A stretch of DNA of 64,000 bases from Ensifer adhaerens (GCF_002007205.1 NZ_LAZS01000006.1:248001-312000); one strand, 5' to 3'. Counted from the first letter of the stretch, positions 35,178 to 46,524 are shown. The notes: generated by a model from the letters alone, not told the origin. Translations and numbers: made by a program.

Positions 35178-36116
35178 ATGGAAAATCTGCGCCGCCTGCT
35201 TCCTTCCGCCGCAAGCCTCATCGTGTTCGAGGCCGCCGGCCGCCACCAGAACTTCACCCGCGCCGCCAACGAGCTCGGCATGACCCAGGCGGCGGTCTCC
35301 TACGCCGTGCGCGGCCTCGAGGAGCAGCTGGGCGTGCCGCTGTTTCATCGCGTGCACCGGGCGGTGGAACTCACCGAAGCAGGTGAGAAATTTCATGCCG
35401 ACGTGTCGGTGGGCCTGTCACGTATCCAGAAGTCGGCGGAGGACATTCGCGCCAAGGGTCGCGAAACCAATGTCACGCTAGCGGCGTCGACCGCCTTTGC
35501 CTCGATGTGGATGCTGCCACGGCTCAACCGCATGCGCGAGGACCTGCCGGAGATCGACCTCAGGATCCAGACCAGCGTGCGCGACCTCGATCTCGAGGAG
35601 GAGCCGATCCCGCTCGGCATTCGCGGCGGCGACCCCAGCCATTGGCCGCGCTACCATGCCGCCCTGCTCGCCGAGGAGGTGGTCAACGCGGTCGCCACGC
35701 CCGCCTATATCGCGCGGCACGGCCTGCCGAAAACAGCCGCCGACCTGCCGGGGCACAATCTCATCCACCTGGAAGAGCCGGTTCGCCGCGCCTGCGACTG
35801 GACCGAGTGGTTTTCAAGCGCCGGCCTTGCCTATCCGAAACAGGCGCGGCGGCTCTCGATCAACGACTATGTCCTGGTGATCCAGGCAGTGCTTTCCGGC
35901 GAAGGCGTGGCGCTCGGATGGGAACATCTGATCTATCCGCAGATCCGCTCGGGCACGCTGGTTCCGGTCGCCGAACACGTGCTGAGGACGGGTCTTGCCT
36001 TCTACGTCGTTTGGCCGCGATCGCGCGAACTGAATGCGCAGGCCAAAAGGGTGCGTGACTGGCTGCTGGATGAAGGACGGCGCGACCGCGCGGCAATGTC
36101 TGGAACCGAGGGTTAG
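35178..36116 (+). CDS. LysR-family transcriptional regulator (GcvA-like)
   Basis: 312 residues: N-terminal HTH (FEAAGRHQNFTRAANELGMT, QAAVSYAVRGLEEQLGVPLF) and a substrate-binding C-terminal domain with the GcvA-like signature VRDLDLEEEPIPLGIRGGD and LHLEEP region (about residues 130-210). Divergent from the MttB-like gene and its likely regulator; the effector may be the methylated amine (inferred). Followed by a convergent GGDEF-EAL gene 6 bp away. Confidence 0.88.
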   Translation: MENLRRLLPSAASLIVFEAAGRHQNFTRAANELGMTQAAVSYAVRGLEEQLGVPLFHRVHRAVELTEAGEKFHADVSVGLSRIQKSAEDIRAKGRETNVTLAASTAFASMWMLPRLNRMREDLPEIDLRIQTSVRDLDLEEEPIPLGIRGGDPSHWPRYHAALLAEEVVNAVATPAYIARHGLPKTAADLPGHNLIHLEEPVRRACDWTEWFSSAGLAYPKQARRLSINDYVLVIQAVLSGEGVALGWEHLIYPQIRSGTLVPVAEHVLRTGLAFYVVWPRSRELNAQAKRVRDWLLDEGRRDRAAMSGTEG

Positions 36117-36122
36117 CCCCAG

Positions 36123-37472
36123 TCAGGCCTGGGCGGGCAGATCGCGGTAGCGATCGGCGAGGTAGCGCATCGTCGCCACCGCATCGGCGGGCTTTCCATA
36201 GAAGTAACCCTGGCCCAGCCCGCAGCCGAGCGCCTTTAATTTCAAGGCTTCGGAAAAGTCCTCGATGCCTTCGGCCACGACCTCGAGCTCAAGTCCCTCG
36301 CACATCGACACGATCGCCTTGATGATGTGCTCCGAGGCGCGATCGGCAGAGATACGCGAGACGAAGGCGCGGTCGATCTTGACCTTGTCGAAGGAGAAGT
36401 CGCGCAGGCGGCCGAGGCTCGACTGGCCCGTGCCGAAGTCGTCGAGCGAGACGCGAACGCCGGCGGCGCGCAGTTCCGCGACGATCTTCTGGGCGATATC
36501 CGCGTCGGCCATGACGGCAGTCTCGGTGATCTCCAGCTCCAGGCGCCGCGGATCGAGGCCGATCTGGCTGATGATCGACAGAAGGCGCCGGCTGGTCGTC
36601 GGGTCCATCAGCTGCGCCGAGGAGAGATTGAAGGAGAGGAAGAGCTCCTTCGGCCAGGAAAGTGCTGCGTGGGCCGCCTTGCGCAGCAGCACCTCGGCGA
36701 GCGAATCGATAAAACCGCGCTCCTCGGCGAGCGGCACGAACACCGCCGGCGAGACATAGCCGAGATCGGCATCGCACCAGCGCGCCAGGGCCTCGAAGCC
36801 GACGACCGCGTCGTTGCGCAGATCGACGATCGGCTGGAAATGCACGTCGACCTCGTTGGCGATGATGGCATTGCGCAGCGCCTGCTCAAGCTGCGTCGCG
36901 CGCTTCATCTCCTGGGCGATCTCCTGCGAATAGACGGTGATCTGCCCGCGGCCGCGGCGCTTCGAACGATAGAGCGCGGTATCGGCGCTCTTGAGGAGAT
37001 CCTCGAACACCTCGCCCGCGAAGGGATAAACGGCAAAACCGAAGGAGGCGGAAAGGCGAACGTGGCGGTCGCCGAGATCGAAGGGAGCCGACAGCACCTC
37101 CTTCAGCATCTGCCCGATCTTTTCCGCACCCTTGCGCTCGAAGATGAGCGGCAGCACGAAGGCAAATTCATCGCTGTCGAAACGGGTGATCGTGGCGCCC
37201 TCGGGCGCACAGGCTTTCAGGCGATACGCCACCTGGCAGAGGATCTCGTCGCCCGCCTCCGGCCCGAACAGGTCATTGATCGGCTTGAAACCGTCAATAT
37301 TGGCAAGGCCGATGGTGAACGGGGCCGGATCGCTGGCCCGTTCCTCGGCAAGATCAAGCACGCTTTTGCGCAGGCAACGGGCGTTGCCGAGCCCGGTCAG
37401 CGGATCGACGTCGCCCCAGGCGGCGGGCACATCGCGGCCAATGCGATGGTAAGGCGTTTCCGCTGTCATCAT
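36123..37472 (-). CDS. GGDEF-EAL protein with degenerate GGDEF (probable c-di-GMP phosphodiesterase)
   Basis: 449 residues. The GGDEF domain (about residues 23-180) has FDSDEF (98-103) in place of GGDEF, and no RxxD inhibitory site is seen, so cyclase activity is unlikely. The EAL domain is intact: E227-A-L, FNLSSAQL, LEITETA, DDFGTGQSS, KIDRAFV, VVAEGIED and GQGYFYGKP. It should hydrolyse c-di-GMP. No membrane helix or sensor domain, so cytosolic. ATG 37472 is used, with GGGGG six bases ahead; the frame is open to 37541. Confidence 0.88.
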   Translation of the reverse strand: MMTAETPYHRIGRDVPAAWGDVDPLTGLGNARCLRKSVLDLAEERASDPAPFTIGLANIDGFKPINDLFGPEAGDEILCQVAYRLKACAPEGATITRFDSDEFAFVLPLIFERKGAEKIGQMLKEVLSAPFDLGDRHVRLSASFGFAVYPFAGEVFEDLLKSADTALYRSKRRGRGQITVYSQEIAQEMKRATQLEQALRNAIIANEVDVHFQPIVDLRNDAVVGFEALARWCDADLGYVSPAVFVPLAEERGFIDSLAEVLLRKAAHAALSWPKELFLSFNLSSAQLMDPTTSRRLLSIISQIGLDPRRLELEITETAVMADADIAQKIVAELRAAGVRVSLDDFGTGQSSLGRLRDFSFDKVKIDRAFVSRISADRASEHIIKAIVSMCEGLELEVVAEGIEDFSEALKLKALGCGLGQGYFYGKPADAVATMRYLADRYRDLPAQA

Positions 37473-37738
37473 CGCCATCCCCCATGCACTCGGCAGGAAC
37501 GGCACCCGACGGCCCCTGCCGCCGACGCTTGTCCGCACCACGGCGCAGACCGGCTGTGCCTTTCCGACACGACCGGGGCTTGGGCAGCGAGGTGGATGCG
37601 ATGCATACGGATGAGGCTCTACACTTTAGCGGCAATTCGGTGCAGACGATCGCAATCGGCGGTTAATAATCCGATATCGCGCCGCTCCAAGATTTGCCAT
37701 AGGCCTCCCCAATTCTAGCGAGTTGACACGCTTCTCAC

Positions 37739-39463
37739 TCAACCTGCCGTTCGTATCGCCTTCACGGGCATGAACTTGCGCAGCACCGCCTCGATCATGT
37801 CGGGGCTCACCGGCTTCATGATATGGTCGTCCATGCCGGATGTCTTGCATTGCTGCAGGTCGATGTCCAAAGCCTGAGCGGTAACCCCGATGATCGGCGT
37901 TTTCTGTCCGCGCCCCTTCTCGGCCGCCCGGATCGCGACGGTGGCGTCAAATCCGTTCATGACCGGCATCGACACATCCATCAGCACCAGGGCCGGCTGC
38001 AGCTCGTGCCAGAGTTCGACGGCCTCCCGGCCGTTGGCGGCGATCCGGTGCGAAACGCCGAGCCCTTCGAGGATCTGGGTGAAGACGAACTGGTTGATCT
38101 GGTTGTCCTCGGCGACGAGCACATCGACCTGGGGCGCCGGCGGCGGCGGCGCGATCTCCTCGGCCTCGAACGACAGCGACCACTCCGATTGCTGAGGCGA
38201 GGCTACGCCTGCCCGCTCGGAGCAGACGCGAAAGACGTCCGCAAGCACCGCGGCGCCGTCGTGTTCCACGGATACCGGCAGGATCGGACTATCGCGCCAG
38301 GCGTTGGCGATCTTCTGCCGCTCCGGAAAGGCCGTGTCGAGCAACAGGATATCGAGCTTCAGCCCCGCCTCGTCGATGGCAGCGCAGAAGGCCTGCAATT
38401 CGTCGGCATCGCGAACGGCGCAGGCGTCGAGCCCTGAGCCGCGCAGCCGGGCGACAAGCCGTTCCTCCAGTGACCGGTCGTCCGTCGCGAGAAGGACCCG
38501 AAGGCCGCGCGCGGGCAAGGTTTCGATCATCGAGCCCGCCTCGACCAGCTGCTGCACATTCAGCGCCCGGAAGGGATCGTAGAAATTCTGCGCCGCGGCG
38601 AAGATGCTGTAGTCGCGGATCTGCAGGCTGGCTGCGGCCGGAGGCTCCTCGCCGCTCTGGTACCAGACGGCGATATCGGTCACGTCGTTCATGCAGGTCA
38701 CGACGAAATGGCGGCCGGGCATGCCGACGCGGTATTTGCGGGTCAGCACCCAGAGATCGCTGCCATCGGCGCGCACGATGTGCTCGGCCTGCGAATGCGG
38801 CTTGCCGCTTTCAAGCACCATCCGGTCGGACTGTTCGAACCGCTCCGCCAGCTCGCTTTCGACCAGATCCCAGGCCGACCGGCCGAGGATGGCGTCCTGC
38901 GCCAGGTCATGGATCAGGCAGAAGGCCTTGTTGACGGCGATATAGTTGAGGTTGCGGTCCTTGACGCAGATGGGATTGGGCTGGGCGTCGAGGATCTGTT
39001 CGGTCAGTTCGACCCGTTCCAGGTCCGTCTGCAGCTGTTCGTCACGCTTCTTCTGGTCGGAGACGTCGCTGATCGACAGGATGCCCATGCCGCTCGACAG
39101 CCGCCGCTTGCGCATCGAGACCCAGCGGGTGCGGCCGGCGCGCTCGACGCTCTCGTAGCGCTCGCGCCAGTGCAGCGCCATGTGTTCGGCAATCCAATCC
39201 TCTCGGTTGGTGCGCCGACGGCTGCTCTCCGGAACGGTGCCCGGACGCACACCGGTATCATAGACGGCACCGAGAAAATCTCTCAGCCGCGTGCCCGGCA
39301 TCAAGGCCTCCGCCGGCACTGGGAAAAACTGCAGCATCGTGCGGCTGGCAAAGAGAATGGTATCGTCCCGACCGCAGACAAGCACAGCCATGCCGAGCGC
39401 GTCGCAACTCGACTCAAGAATGACCCTGTTGATGTCCGCGCCGCTCGGCGCCCCATCGCTCAT
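37739..39463 (-). CDS. PAS-PAS-REC-REC protein lacking a kinase domain
   Basis: 574 residues. PAS-like domains at about 15-125 and 140-265, a degenerate receiver-like domain around 310-410 (LRVLLATDDRS, LDILLLDTAF) and a canonical receiver at about 446-565 with acidic EDN, phospho-acceptor D496 in LVLMDVSMPVMNG, Thr in IGVTAQAL and Lys in HIMKPVSPD. There is no HisKA or HATPase domain. The receiver would need a kinase elsewhere. It lies next to a GGDEF-EAL gene on the same strand, 260 bp apart. Probably a signal-integrating adaptor. Confidence 0.85.
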   Translation of the reverse strand: MSDGAPSGADINRVILESSCDALGMAVLVCGRDDTILFASRTMLQFFPVPAEALMPGTRLRDFLGAVYDTGVRPGTVPESSRRRTNREDWIAEHMALHWRERYESVERAGRTRWVSMRKRRLSSGMGILSISDVSDQKKRDEQLQTDLERVELTEQILDAQPNPICVKDRNLNYIAVNKAFCLIHDLAQDAILGRSAWDLVESELAERFEQSDRMVLESGKPHSQAEHIVRADGSDLWVLTRKYRVGMPGRHFVVTCMNDVTDIAVWYQSGEEPPAAASLQIRDYSIFAAAQNFYDPFRALNVQQLVEAGSMIETLPARGLRVLLATDDRSLEERLVARLRGSGLDACAVRDADELQAFCAAIDEAGLKLDILLLDTAFPERQKIANAWRDSPILPVSVEHDGAAVLADVFRVCSERAGVASPQQSEWSLSFEAEEIAPPPPAPQVDVLVAEDNQINQFVFTQILEGLGVSHRIAANGREAVELWHELQPALVLMDVSMPVMNGFDATVAIRAAEKGRGQKTPIIGVTAQALDIDLQQCKTSGMDDHIMKPVSPDMIEAVLRKFMPVKAIRTAG

Positions 39464-39847
39464 CGCACTGTCCTCACTCGCCTAGCGCATGTATCCCTGG
39501 ATCGCCTTGGATTTTTGGGGGGAACAGGCAGCCATTCAAAGTGCCGCAACGGCCTGCCGCGTCTTGACTGGACGCGCGGCGCTGCAGCGGCGGTTTCATT
39601 TCGGGACATGCTGGGGAGCCTTGGCAGGCGTCTCTTCGAGCGGTGAGAGTGCGGCGTCCAGCTACGCCGCAAGGCTCAAAAGACAAAACCCATGATCATT
39701 CAGGTTGTTGTGGAAAATCGCAGCAGAGTGTTAAGGGCTGATTAAACCCTTGCTCCTTTTTCAAGGACGACGGCCGCACGCGCTCGTGATCGGGGACGAG
39801 GTACCGTTCCCTCTTCCGTTTCCGTGGCGAATCCCGGAAAATGGGCC
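39464..39847. other. divergent intergenic region with CtrA-like box
   Basis: About 380 bp between the PAS-REC gene and mutL with no credible ORF. It carries TTAA-GGGCTGA-TTAA (39731-39745), an exact TTAA-N7-TTAA repeat. Confidence 0.45.
39731..39745. promoter_or_regulatory. CtrA-like binding site (TTAA-N7-TTAA)
   Basis: Matches the CtrA half-site pair, though followed by A rather than C. About 100 bp upstream of mutL and 270 bp upstream of the PAS-REC gene, so the target is ambiguous. Confidence 0.35.
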
Positions 39848-41665
<1,818 letters not shown>

Positions 41666-41757
41666 TCTTCCGCCGCCTGGCGAAATGCGACTGGCATTTT
41701 TCCGGATGGCAAGCTAGACCAGAGAACCATCCACGAAGACGGAAATAGGCGCCGAGC

Positions 41758-41991
41758 ATGATGAACCGGTTTGAAGGAAGTGCTTCGCGCGAAGCGAAGA
41801 TCCGTTATCTCGACGGCGACTTTCAGATCGTGCTTGCGGGCTCGCACGTGATCTGCGCGATGACCGGCAACACCATCCCTGTCGATGAGCTGCGCTACTG
41901 GAGCGTCGCCCGGCAGGAACCCTATGTCGACGCGGAAGCCTCGCTCGAGGCGGAAAAACGCGCAGGCGCCCTGCCCAACCAGCGTCGCTAG
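41758..41991 (+). CDS. DUF2093 domain-containing protein
   Basis: A 77-residue protein matching the alphaproteobacterial DUF2093 family: MNRFEGSASREAKIRYLDGD, then VICAMTGNTIPVDELRYWSV. Function unknown. It is 92 bp after mutL on the same strand and convergent with lpxK, ending 57 bp from it. Confidence 0.88.
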   Translation: MMNRFEGSASREAKIRYLDGDFQIVLAGSHVICAMTGNTIPVDELRYWSVARQEPYVDAEASLEAEKRAGALPNQRR

Positions 41992-42048
41992 CCACACCCT
42001 TCGAACGCGAGCACCGGTCCACTCAACAGCACGGCGCGACTGGCGCCG

Positions 42049-43089
42049 CTACTTCCCTATGCCTTCGCGCAGCTTGCGAGCGCGCGCAGCGGCAAGCGCC
42101 GTCTCGATGATCTTGCGGGGCGCCATGGGGTCGTCGAAGCGCACGTCGATCTCGATCACCCGGCTGGCCTCAGCGAGCTCGGCGGCGCGGCCATGGCCAG
42201 GCTCCAGACGAACCAGATCCTTGGAGGTGGTGACGAGCCGGCAGCCGAGGGCCGCCGCCCGGTCGAGCAGATCGGCGATTTCGTCCTCGGAGAAATGGTG
42301 GTGATCGGGAAAGCTGCGGGTTTCTTCGATCACGGCACCCGTCTCCCTGACGGTGCGATAGAACTTCTCGGGATCGGCAATGCCCGCCCAGGCCAGCACC
42401 TTGACGCCGGCGAGCGATCCGTCGTCGCGTCTTTCAACCTCCGCTTCGTAGATCTGCTTGCCGGCGCGGGCGGCGCGCCGGATCAGGGCGTCGGCCTCGG
42501 TTCCGTCGCCGATCTTGAGCAGGGCCGTGGCGTGGCGGAGCTGGTTGGAAAGCGGCGCTCGCACCGGACCTGCCGGCACCAGATAGCCGTTGCCGATGCC
42601 GCGGCGAGAATCGATCACCAGCAGCGCAAAATCGAAAGCCAGCCGCGCGCTCTGGAAGCCGTCGTCCATGATGATGATGTCGACGCCTTCCTTCACCAGC
42701 CGGCGGGCACCATCGACGCGGCGGCGGCAGACGACGGTCAGTGCCTCCTTCGCCAGCAGCAACGGCTCGTCGCCGACATCGCGGGCGCGGTGATGTTCCA
42801 GATCGACGACGGTCGTCACGTCGAGCGAGCCGCCATAGCCGCGGCTCAGGAAGCCGGGCTTCAGCCCCTTCTCTCGGATGACGCGGGCAAGCGCGATGGA
42901 GGTCGGCGTCTTGCCGGCACCACCGACGGTGAAGTTGCCGATGCAGATGACCGGCACCGGCACCGAGACCCGTCGCGCGCGATCCATGCGCATGCCGGCA
43001 ATCCGCCCGTAAACCCATGAGAACGGCCACAAGGCGCGCGCACGCCAATCCGCCTTGGTCCACCAGAATGGCGGCGCTTCCGATACCAT
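42049..43089 (-). CDS. lpxK: tetraacyldisaccharide 4'-kinase
   Basis: Phosphorylates the 4' position of the lipid A disaccharide using ATP, at the inner membrane. 346 residues. Walker [21 protein letters not shown] (about residues 50-69), [20 protein letters not shown] (Walker B, DDG) and PDHHHF (the metal/nucleotide His loop) are present, with an N-terminal amphipathic/hydrophobic anchor. Located with waaA and other envelope genes on the same strand; the HAD phosphatase gene lies 188 bp upstream. Confidence 0.94.
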   Translation of the reverse strand: MVSEAPPFWWTKADWRARALWPFSWVYGRIAGMRMDRARRVSVPVPVICIGNFTVGGAGKTPTSIALARVIREKGLKPGFLSRGYGGSLDVTTVVDLEHHRARDVGDEPLLLAKEALTVVCRRRVDGARRLVKEGVDIIIMDDGFQSARLAFDFALLVIDSRRGIGNGYLVPAGPVRAPLSNQLRHATALLKIGDGTEADALIRRAARAGKQIYEAEVERRDDGSLAGVKVLAWAGIADPEKFYRTVRETGAVIEETRSFPDHHHFSEDEIADLLDRAAALGCRLVTTSKDLVRLEPGHGRAAELAEASRVIEIDVRFDDPMAPRKIIETALAAARARKLREGIGK

Positions 43090-43277
43090 CTTCGTTCCGT
43101 GGCCTCCCGGCCGCTCAGGTCCTTCCTTTTCCGGGAGGGACGGTTTGTTCGCCGGCCCCAGCCGACGGATTGCGACAAAAAACGTCAGAACGGAAAAAAA
43201 CGCAAGCTATGGAGATGTCCCGGGCAAGCCAACGCCGAGCTTGGCCGCTGCAGCCTGCGAGCGCTGAGGCAAAATCC

Positions 43278-43982
43278 CTAGAGGACAGCCTCGAGTTCGG
43301 TGATATCAGAGAGGCAATGATCCGAGGCGGCCGCAAGCAACTGGCGCGAGCCGGTGCCCGTGAGGACCGCGACCGTCATGCCGACGCCGGCATTGCGCCC
43401 CATGTGCATGTCGTGATTGTTGTCGCCGACGACAACCACCTGCTGCGGCTCAAGACCGGTGGCGGCGCAAAAGCCAAGCACCATGCCCGGCTCCGGCTTG
43501 ACGCCGTAACCGCTGTCATAGCCCGCCACATAGTGCAGGTAGGCTTCGAAACCGAAGCGCTTCGCCGTTTCGCGGATCGAACGCTCGTTGTCGCTGGAGG
43601 CGACACCGAGACGATAGCCCTTGGCGTGCAGCCCCGCGAAAAAGGCGCCGAGGTCGGTCACCGGAACGGCATATTCCGCCGAGCGCGCGAACAGACCGTC
43701 GAGCAGCGCCGTCAATTCGGCAATCGTGAAGGGCGCTCCTGCGCCAACGAAGCCGGTCGCGATCTCGACCGTGTTGCCGGCGGCAAGCAGGCTGTCGGGC
43801 AGTACGTGGCCGGAATCGGCATCCATGCCGCCGGCCGCAAGCAGCGTGCGCGCCAATGCCTCGTCACCCTTTGCCGCGATCCGCGCCAGTTCGTAGTTCA
43901 CCGGCACCCAGCTCTTTGCGTAGTCGAGCAGGGTTCCATCCTTGTCGAACAGGATGCCGGCGATGGCTTTGGCTGCGGTCAT
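43278..43982 (-). CDS. HAD-family phosphatase (phosphoglycolate phosphatase-like)
   Basis: 234 residues of the HAD superfamily with a C1 cap. The nucleophile motif is FDKDGTLLDYAKSWVPVNYE, motif II LGVASSDNERSI, Lys in GVKPEPGMVLGF and motif IV VVVGDNNHDMHMGRNAG. A typical N-terminal start ATG 43982 is 24 bp from the waaA stop, so cotranscription with waaA-lpxK is likely. Substrate is not determinable; a Kdo-8-phosphate or lipid A intermediate would be only a guess from position. Confidence 0.85.
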   Translation of the reverse strand: MTAAKAIAGILFDKDGTLLDYAKSWVPVNYELARIAAKGDEALARTLLAAGGMDADSGHVLPDSLLAAGNTVEIATGFVGAGAPFTIAELTALLDGLFARSAEYAVPVTDLGAFFAGLHAKGYRLGVASSDNERSIRETAKRFGFEAYLHYVAGYDSGYGVKPEPGMVLGFCAATGLEPQQVVVVGDNNHDMHMGRNAGVGMTVAVLTGTGSRQLLAAASDHCLSDITELEAVL

Positions 43983-44006
43983 GACGAGGCTTCGTCTCCT
44001 GCTGGA

Positions 44007-45320
44007 TCAGTTATCGGTCGGCGGGTTGAGGCGCGCCTTGACGACGAGCGGATTGATGTAGGGCTCGAGCCCCTTCATCGTCGCCGACAGGGCGCCGCGC
44101 ATCTCTTGCACGGTTTCAAGGCCGGCATCGATCATCGAGCGACGCATGTCGTCGTTGGCGAGCAGATAGTTGACGCCCTTGGCCAGCATCTCGACGTCGC
44201 GCACGATCTTGGCGCTGCCGTTCTTGGCCAGCGTCTGATAGGTCTCGCGAAAGTTCTGGACGTTGCCGCCCGAAAGGATGGCGCAGCCGAGCATCGCCGG
44301 CTCCAGCGGGTTCTGGCCGCCTTCGGCGAACAGCGAACGGCCGACAAAGGCTACCTCGGTCAGGCGAAGATAGAGGCCCATTTCGCCGATCGTGTCGCCG
44401 AGGAAGATATCGACGTCAGGGGTCAGCGCGTCGCGGCGCGTGCGCCGGGCGACCTTCAGTCCCTTGGCCGTCAGCGCCGCCTCGATGGCGTCGCTGCGAT
44501 CGGGATGGCGCGGAACGATGATCGTCAGAAGGCCGGTACGCTCCTTGAGCGCACGGTGCACGACGCCGGCGGCTGCCTCTTCTCCGTCGAAGGTCGAGAT
44601 CGCCGCCCAGGTTTTGCGCGCGCCGATCTGCTGGCGATACTCTTTCAGCGCCTGCGGATCGTGCGGCGGCGCGTCGGTGTCGACCTTGAGGTTGCCCGAC
44701 ACCATGACCGGCAAGGCCCCGAGCGTGCGGAAACGTTCGGCATCGACATCGGACTGGGCAATGACGAGCGCGAGATTTTCGAACAGCGCGTCGGCAAGCG
44801 CCGGCCGGCGCTTCCAGCGCGCGAAGGTCCGGTCGGACATGCGCCCGTTCACCAGGACCTGCGGGATATGGCGACGGCCGAGTTCCAGGATGGTCATCGG
44901 CCAGATTTCCGACTCGGCGATGATCGCCAGATCGGGCTCCCAGTAGTTCAGGAACCGGCTGACGGCCGGCTTGAAATCGAGCGGGACATACTGGTGGATG
45001 ACCGCCGAACCCAGGCGCTCGGCAACGACCCGCGCCGAGGTCATCGTCCCTGTCGTCAGGACGACATGGATGCCGCGCCGCCTGATTTCCTTGATCATCG
45101 GGATGACGGCGTTGGTCTCGCCGACGCTTGCCGCGTGGAACCAGACGAGGGGGCCCTGCGGCCGCGGCTCGCTGGCATGGCCGTAACGCTCGCGACGGCG
45201 TGCAGGATCCTCCTTGCCCTTCGCGGCGCGGATGGCAAGGTAGGACCAAACGAGGGGATAGATGGCCGAGCCTATCCAGCGGTAGCTGGAGAGCGCCAGG
45301 CGCGCGCGAAAGCTGCTCAT
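44007..45320 (-). CDS. waaA: 3-deoxy-D-manno-octulosonic acid (Kdo) transferase
   Basis: Transfers Kdo residues from CMP-Kdo to lipid A precursor at the inner membrane. 437 residues: an N-terminal hydrophobic helix (RWIGSAIYPLVWSYLAIRAA) and a GT30 GT-B fold. Conserved blocks: WFHAASVGETNAVIPMIKEI, ESEIWPMTILELGRRHIPQV, MVSGNLKVDTDAPP and ARKTWAAISTFDGEE. The number of Kdo units added cannot be deduced. It lies between a DUF4170 gene and the HAD phosphatase. Confidence 0.94.
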   Translation of the reverse strand: MSSFRARLALSSYRWIGSAIYPLVWSYLAIRAAKGKEDPARRRERYGHASEPRPQGPLVWFHAASVGETNAVIPMIKEIRRRGIHVVLTTGTMTSARVVAERLGSAVIHQYVPLDFKPAVSRFLNYWEPDLAIIAESEIWPMTILELGRRHIPQVLVNGRMSDRTFARWKRRPALADALFENLALVIAQSDVDAERFRTLGALPVMVSGNLKVDTDAPPHDPQALKEYRQQIGARKTWAAISTFDGEEAAAGVVHRALKERTGLLTIIVPRHPDRSDAIEAALTAKGLKVARRTRRDALTPDVDIFLGDTIGEMGLYLRLTEVAFVGRSLFAEGGQNPLEPAMLGCAILSGGNVQNFRETYQTLAKNGSAKIVRDVEMLAKGVNYLLANDDMRRSMIDAGLETVQEMRGALSATMKGLEPYINPLVVKARLNPPTDN

Positions 45321-45411
45321 GACAGGCCACCTTCCCCAGCCGTTCCGGCCTGGAGAGACTTAAGGGCGACTGGCATGCGGGTAAGTACCGCGCATCCCGA
45401 CCTCATCGGCA

Positions 45412-45648
45412 TCAGCCGTTTTCCGGATCGAGCAGACGGTGCATGTGGACGATGAAGTAACGCATGTGGGCGTTGTCGACGGTCATCTGCGCCTTGGATT
45501 TCCAGGCAGTCAGGGCGCTTTCGTAGTCCGGGTAGATGCCGACGATATCGAGCTTGTCCAGGTCGCGGAAATGCACGTCAGTCAGCGTGGTGAGTTCGCC
45601 GCCGAAGACGAGGTGCAGACGTTGTTTTTTCTCGGTGTCGTGAGCCAT
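45412..45648 (-). CDS. DUF4170 domain-containing protein
   Basis: 78 residues, MAHDTEKKQRLHLVFGGELT, then LTAWKSKAQMTVDNAHMRYF near the end. Small, charged, cytosolic. This family is regularly encoded beside waaA in alphaproteobacteria; function unknown. ATG 45648 is used, since the longer frame to 45705 lies in a low-coding stretch. Confidence 0.85.
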   Translation of the reverse strand: MAHDTEKKQRLHLVFGGELTTLTDVHFRDLDKLDIVGIYPDYESALTAWKSKAQMTVDNAHMRYFIVHMHRLLDPENG

Positions 45649-45708
45649 CGGACTTCCATTTATTCTTGTTGGGTGTGGGCGTTGATTTGAGGCATTCAGC
45701 CTCAAAGG

Positions 45709-46524
45709 TCAATGGGGCTCCATGGACCGCGATGCGGCGATCAGGCCCGGCAAGAGCGGCTTTGCCGCCGCGCAGAGAACCCCGTGAACGACAGTGGATC
45801 GATTGTAAGAGAGCGGCTGCGCATCGAGATCGACCAGCGCGCCGCCGGCGCTCGCTAGAACGAGATCTACTGCAGCCAGGTCCCAGTCGTGGGAGTTCTT
45901 CTTCACCAGCGTGCCGTCGATCCGCCCGTCGGCAACCATGGCCAGCCGATAGGCAAGCGACGGCACATGCGGGATACGGGTAACGGCGCTGCGATAAGGC
46001 GCCGGAAGCTTGCCGATCGTGTCCTCGGCAGCCGCCAGATGCAGTGTTTCCCCGGGTTTTGCCTCGCGCACCGAGATTTGGGCACCGTTTTTCAGCGCAC
46101 TGCCGCCTGCGACCGCCTCGAAGAGTTCATCGAGCGCCGGGGCATAGAGCACGCCGGCAACGGGCTGGCCACGGTGAACGACAGCGACACTGACACACCA
46201 GAGTTCCTTGCCGGCGATGAAGGCACGCGTACCATCGATCGGGTCGACGACGAAGACCGTTTCGCGCGAGAGCCGGCTCAGGTCGTCGTCCGTCTCCTCC
46301 GACAGCCAACCGTAACCGGGCCGAGCCGCAAGCAGGCGCGTCTTCAGCACGTCGTTTGCGGCAAGATCCGCCTCGCTGACCGGCGAGCGGCCTTCGTTCT
46401 TCCAGCGGACGTCCGGGCTCTTGCGGAAATAGCCGAGTGCCGTTTGCCCCGCGGCGACCGCGGCGGTCTTGATCAACTGAAGATCGGCCTCCCAATCCGC
46501 GATCAATCGTGCTTCATCAGACAT
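45709..46524 (-). CDS. inositol monophosphatase family protein (CysQ-like 3'(2'),5'-bisphosphate nucleotidase)
   Basis: 271 residues, metal-dependent phosphatase. EGRSPVSEADLAAND, SEETDD, DPIDGTRAFIAGKELW (metal loop) and HDWDLAAVDLVLASAGG (second metal motif) are all conserved. A CysQ-type nucleotidase removing 3'-phosphate from PAP is likely; inositol-1-phosphatase is the alternative. It is 60 bp upstream of the DUF4170 gene and about 90 bp downstream of pmbA. Confidence 0.88.
   Translation of the reverse strand: MSDEARLIADWEADLQLIKTAAVAAGQTALGYFRKSPDVRWKNEGRSPVSEADLAANDVLKTRLLAARPGYGWLSEETDDDLSRLSRETVFVVDPIDGTRAFIAGKELWCVSVAVVHRGQPVAGVLYAPALDELFEAVAGGSALKNGAQISVREAKPGETLHLAAAEDTIGKLPAPYRSAVTRIPHVPSLAYRLAMVADGRIDGTLVKKNSHDWDLAAVDLVLASAGGALVDLDAQPLSYNRSTVVHGVLCAAAKPLLPGLIAASRSMEPH

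Noticed and set aside
43017..45455. 812-codon plus-strand frame across the HAD phosphatase and waaA genes
   Set aside because: Overlaps two clear genes on the minus strand; composition is His/Arg/Asp-rich and typical of shadow frames.
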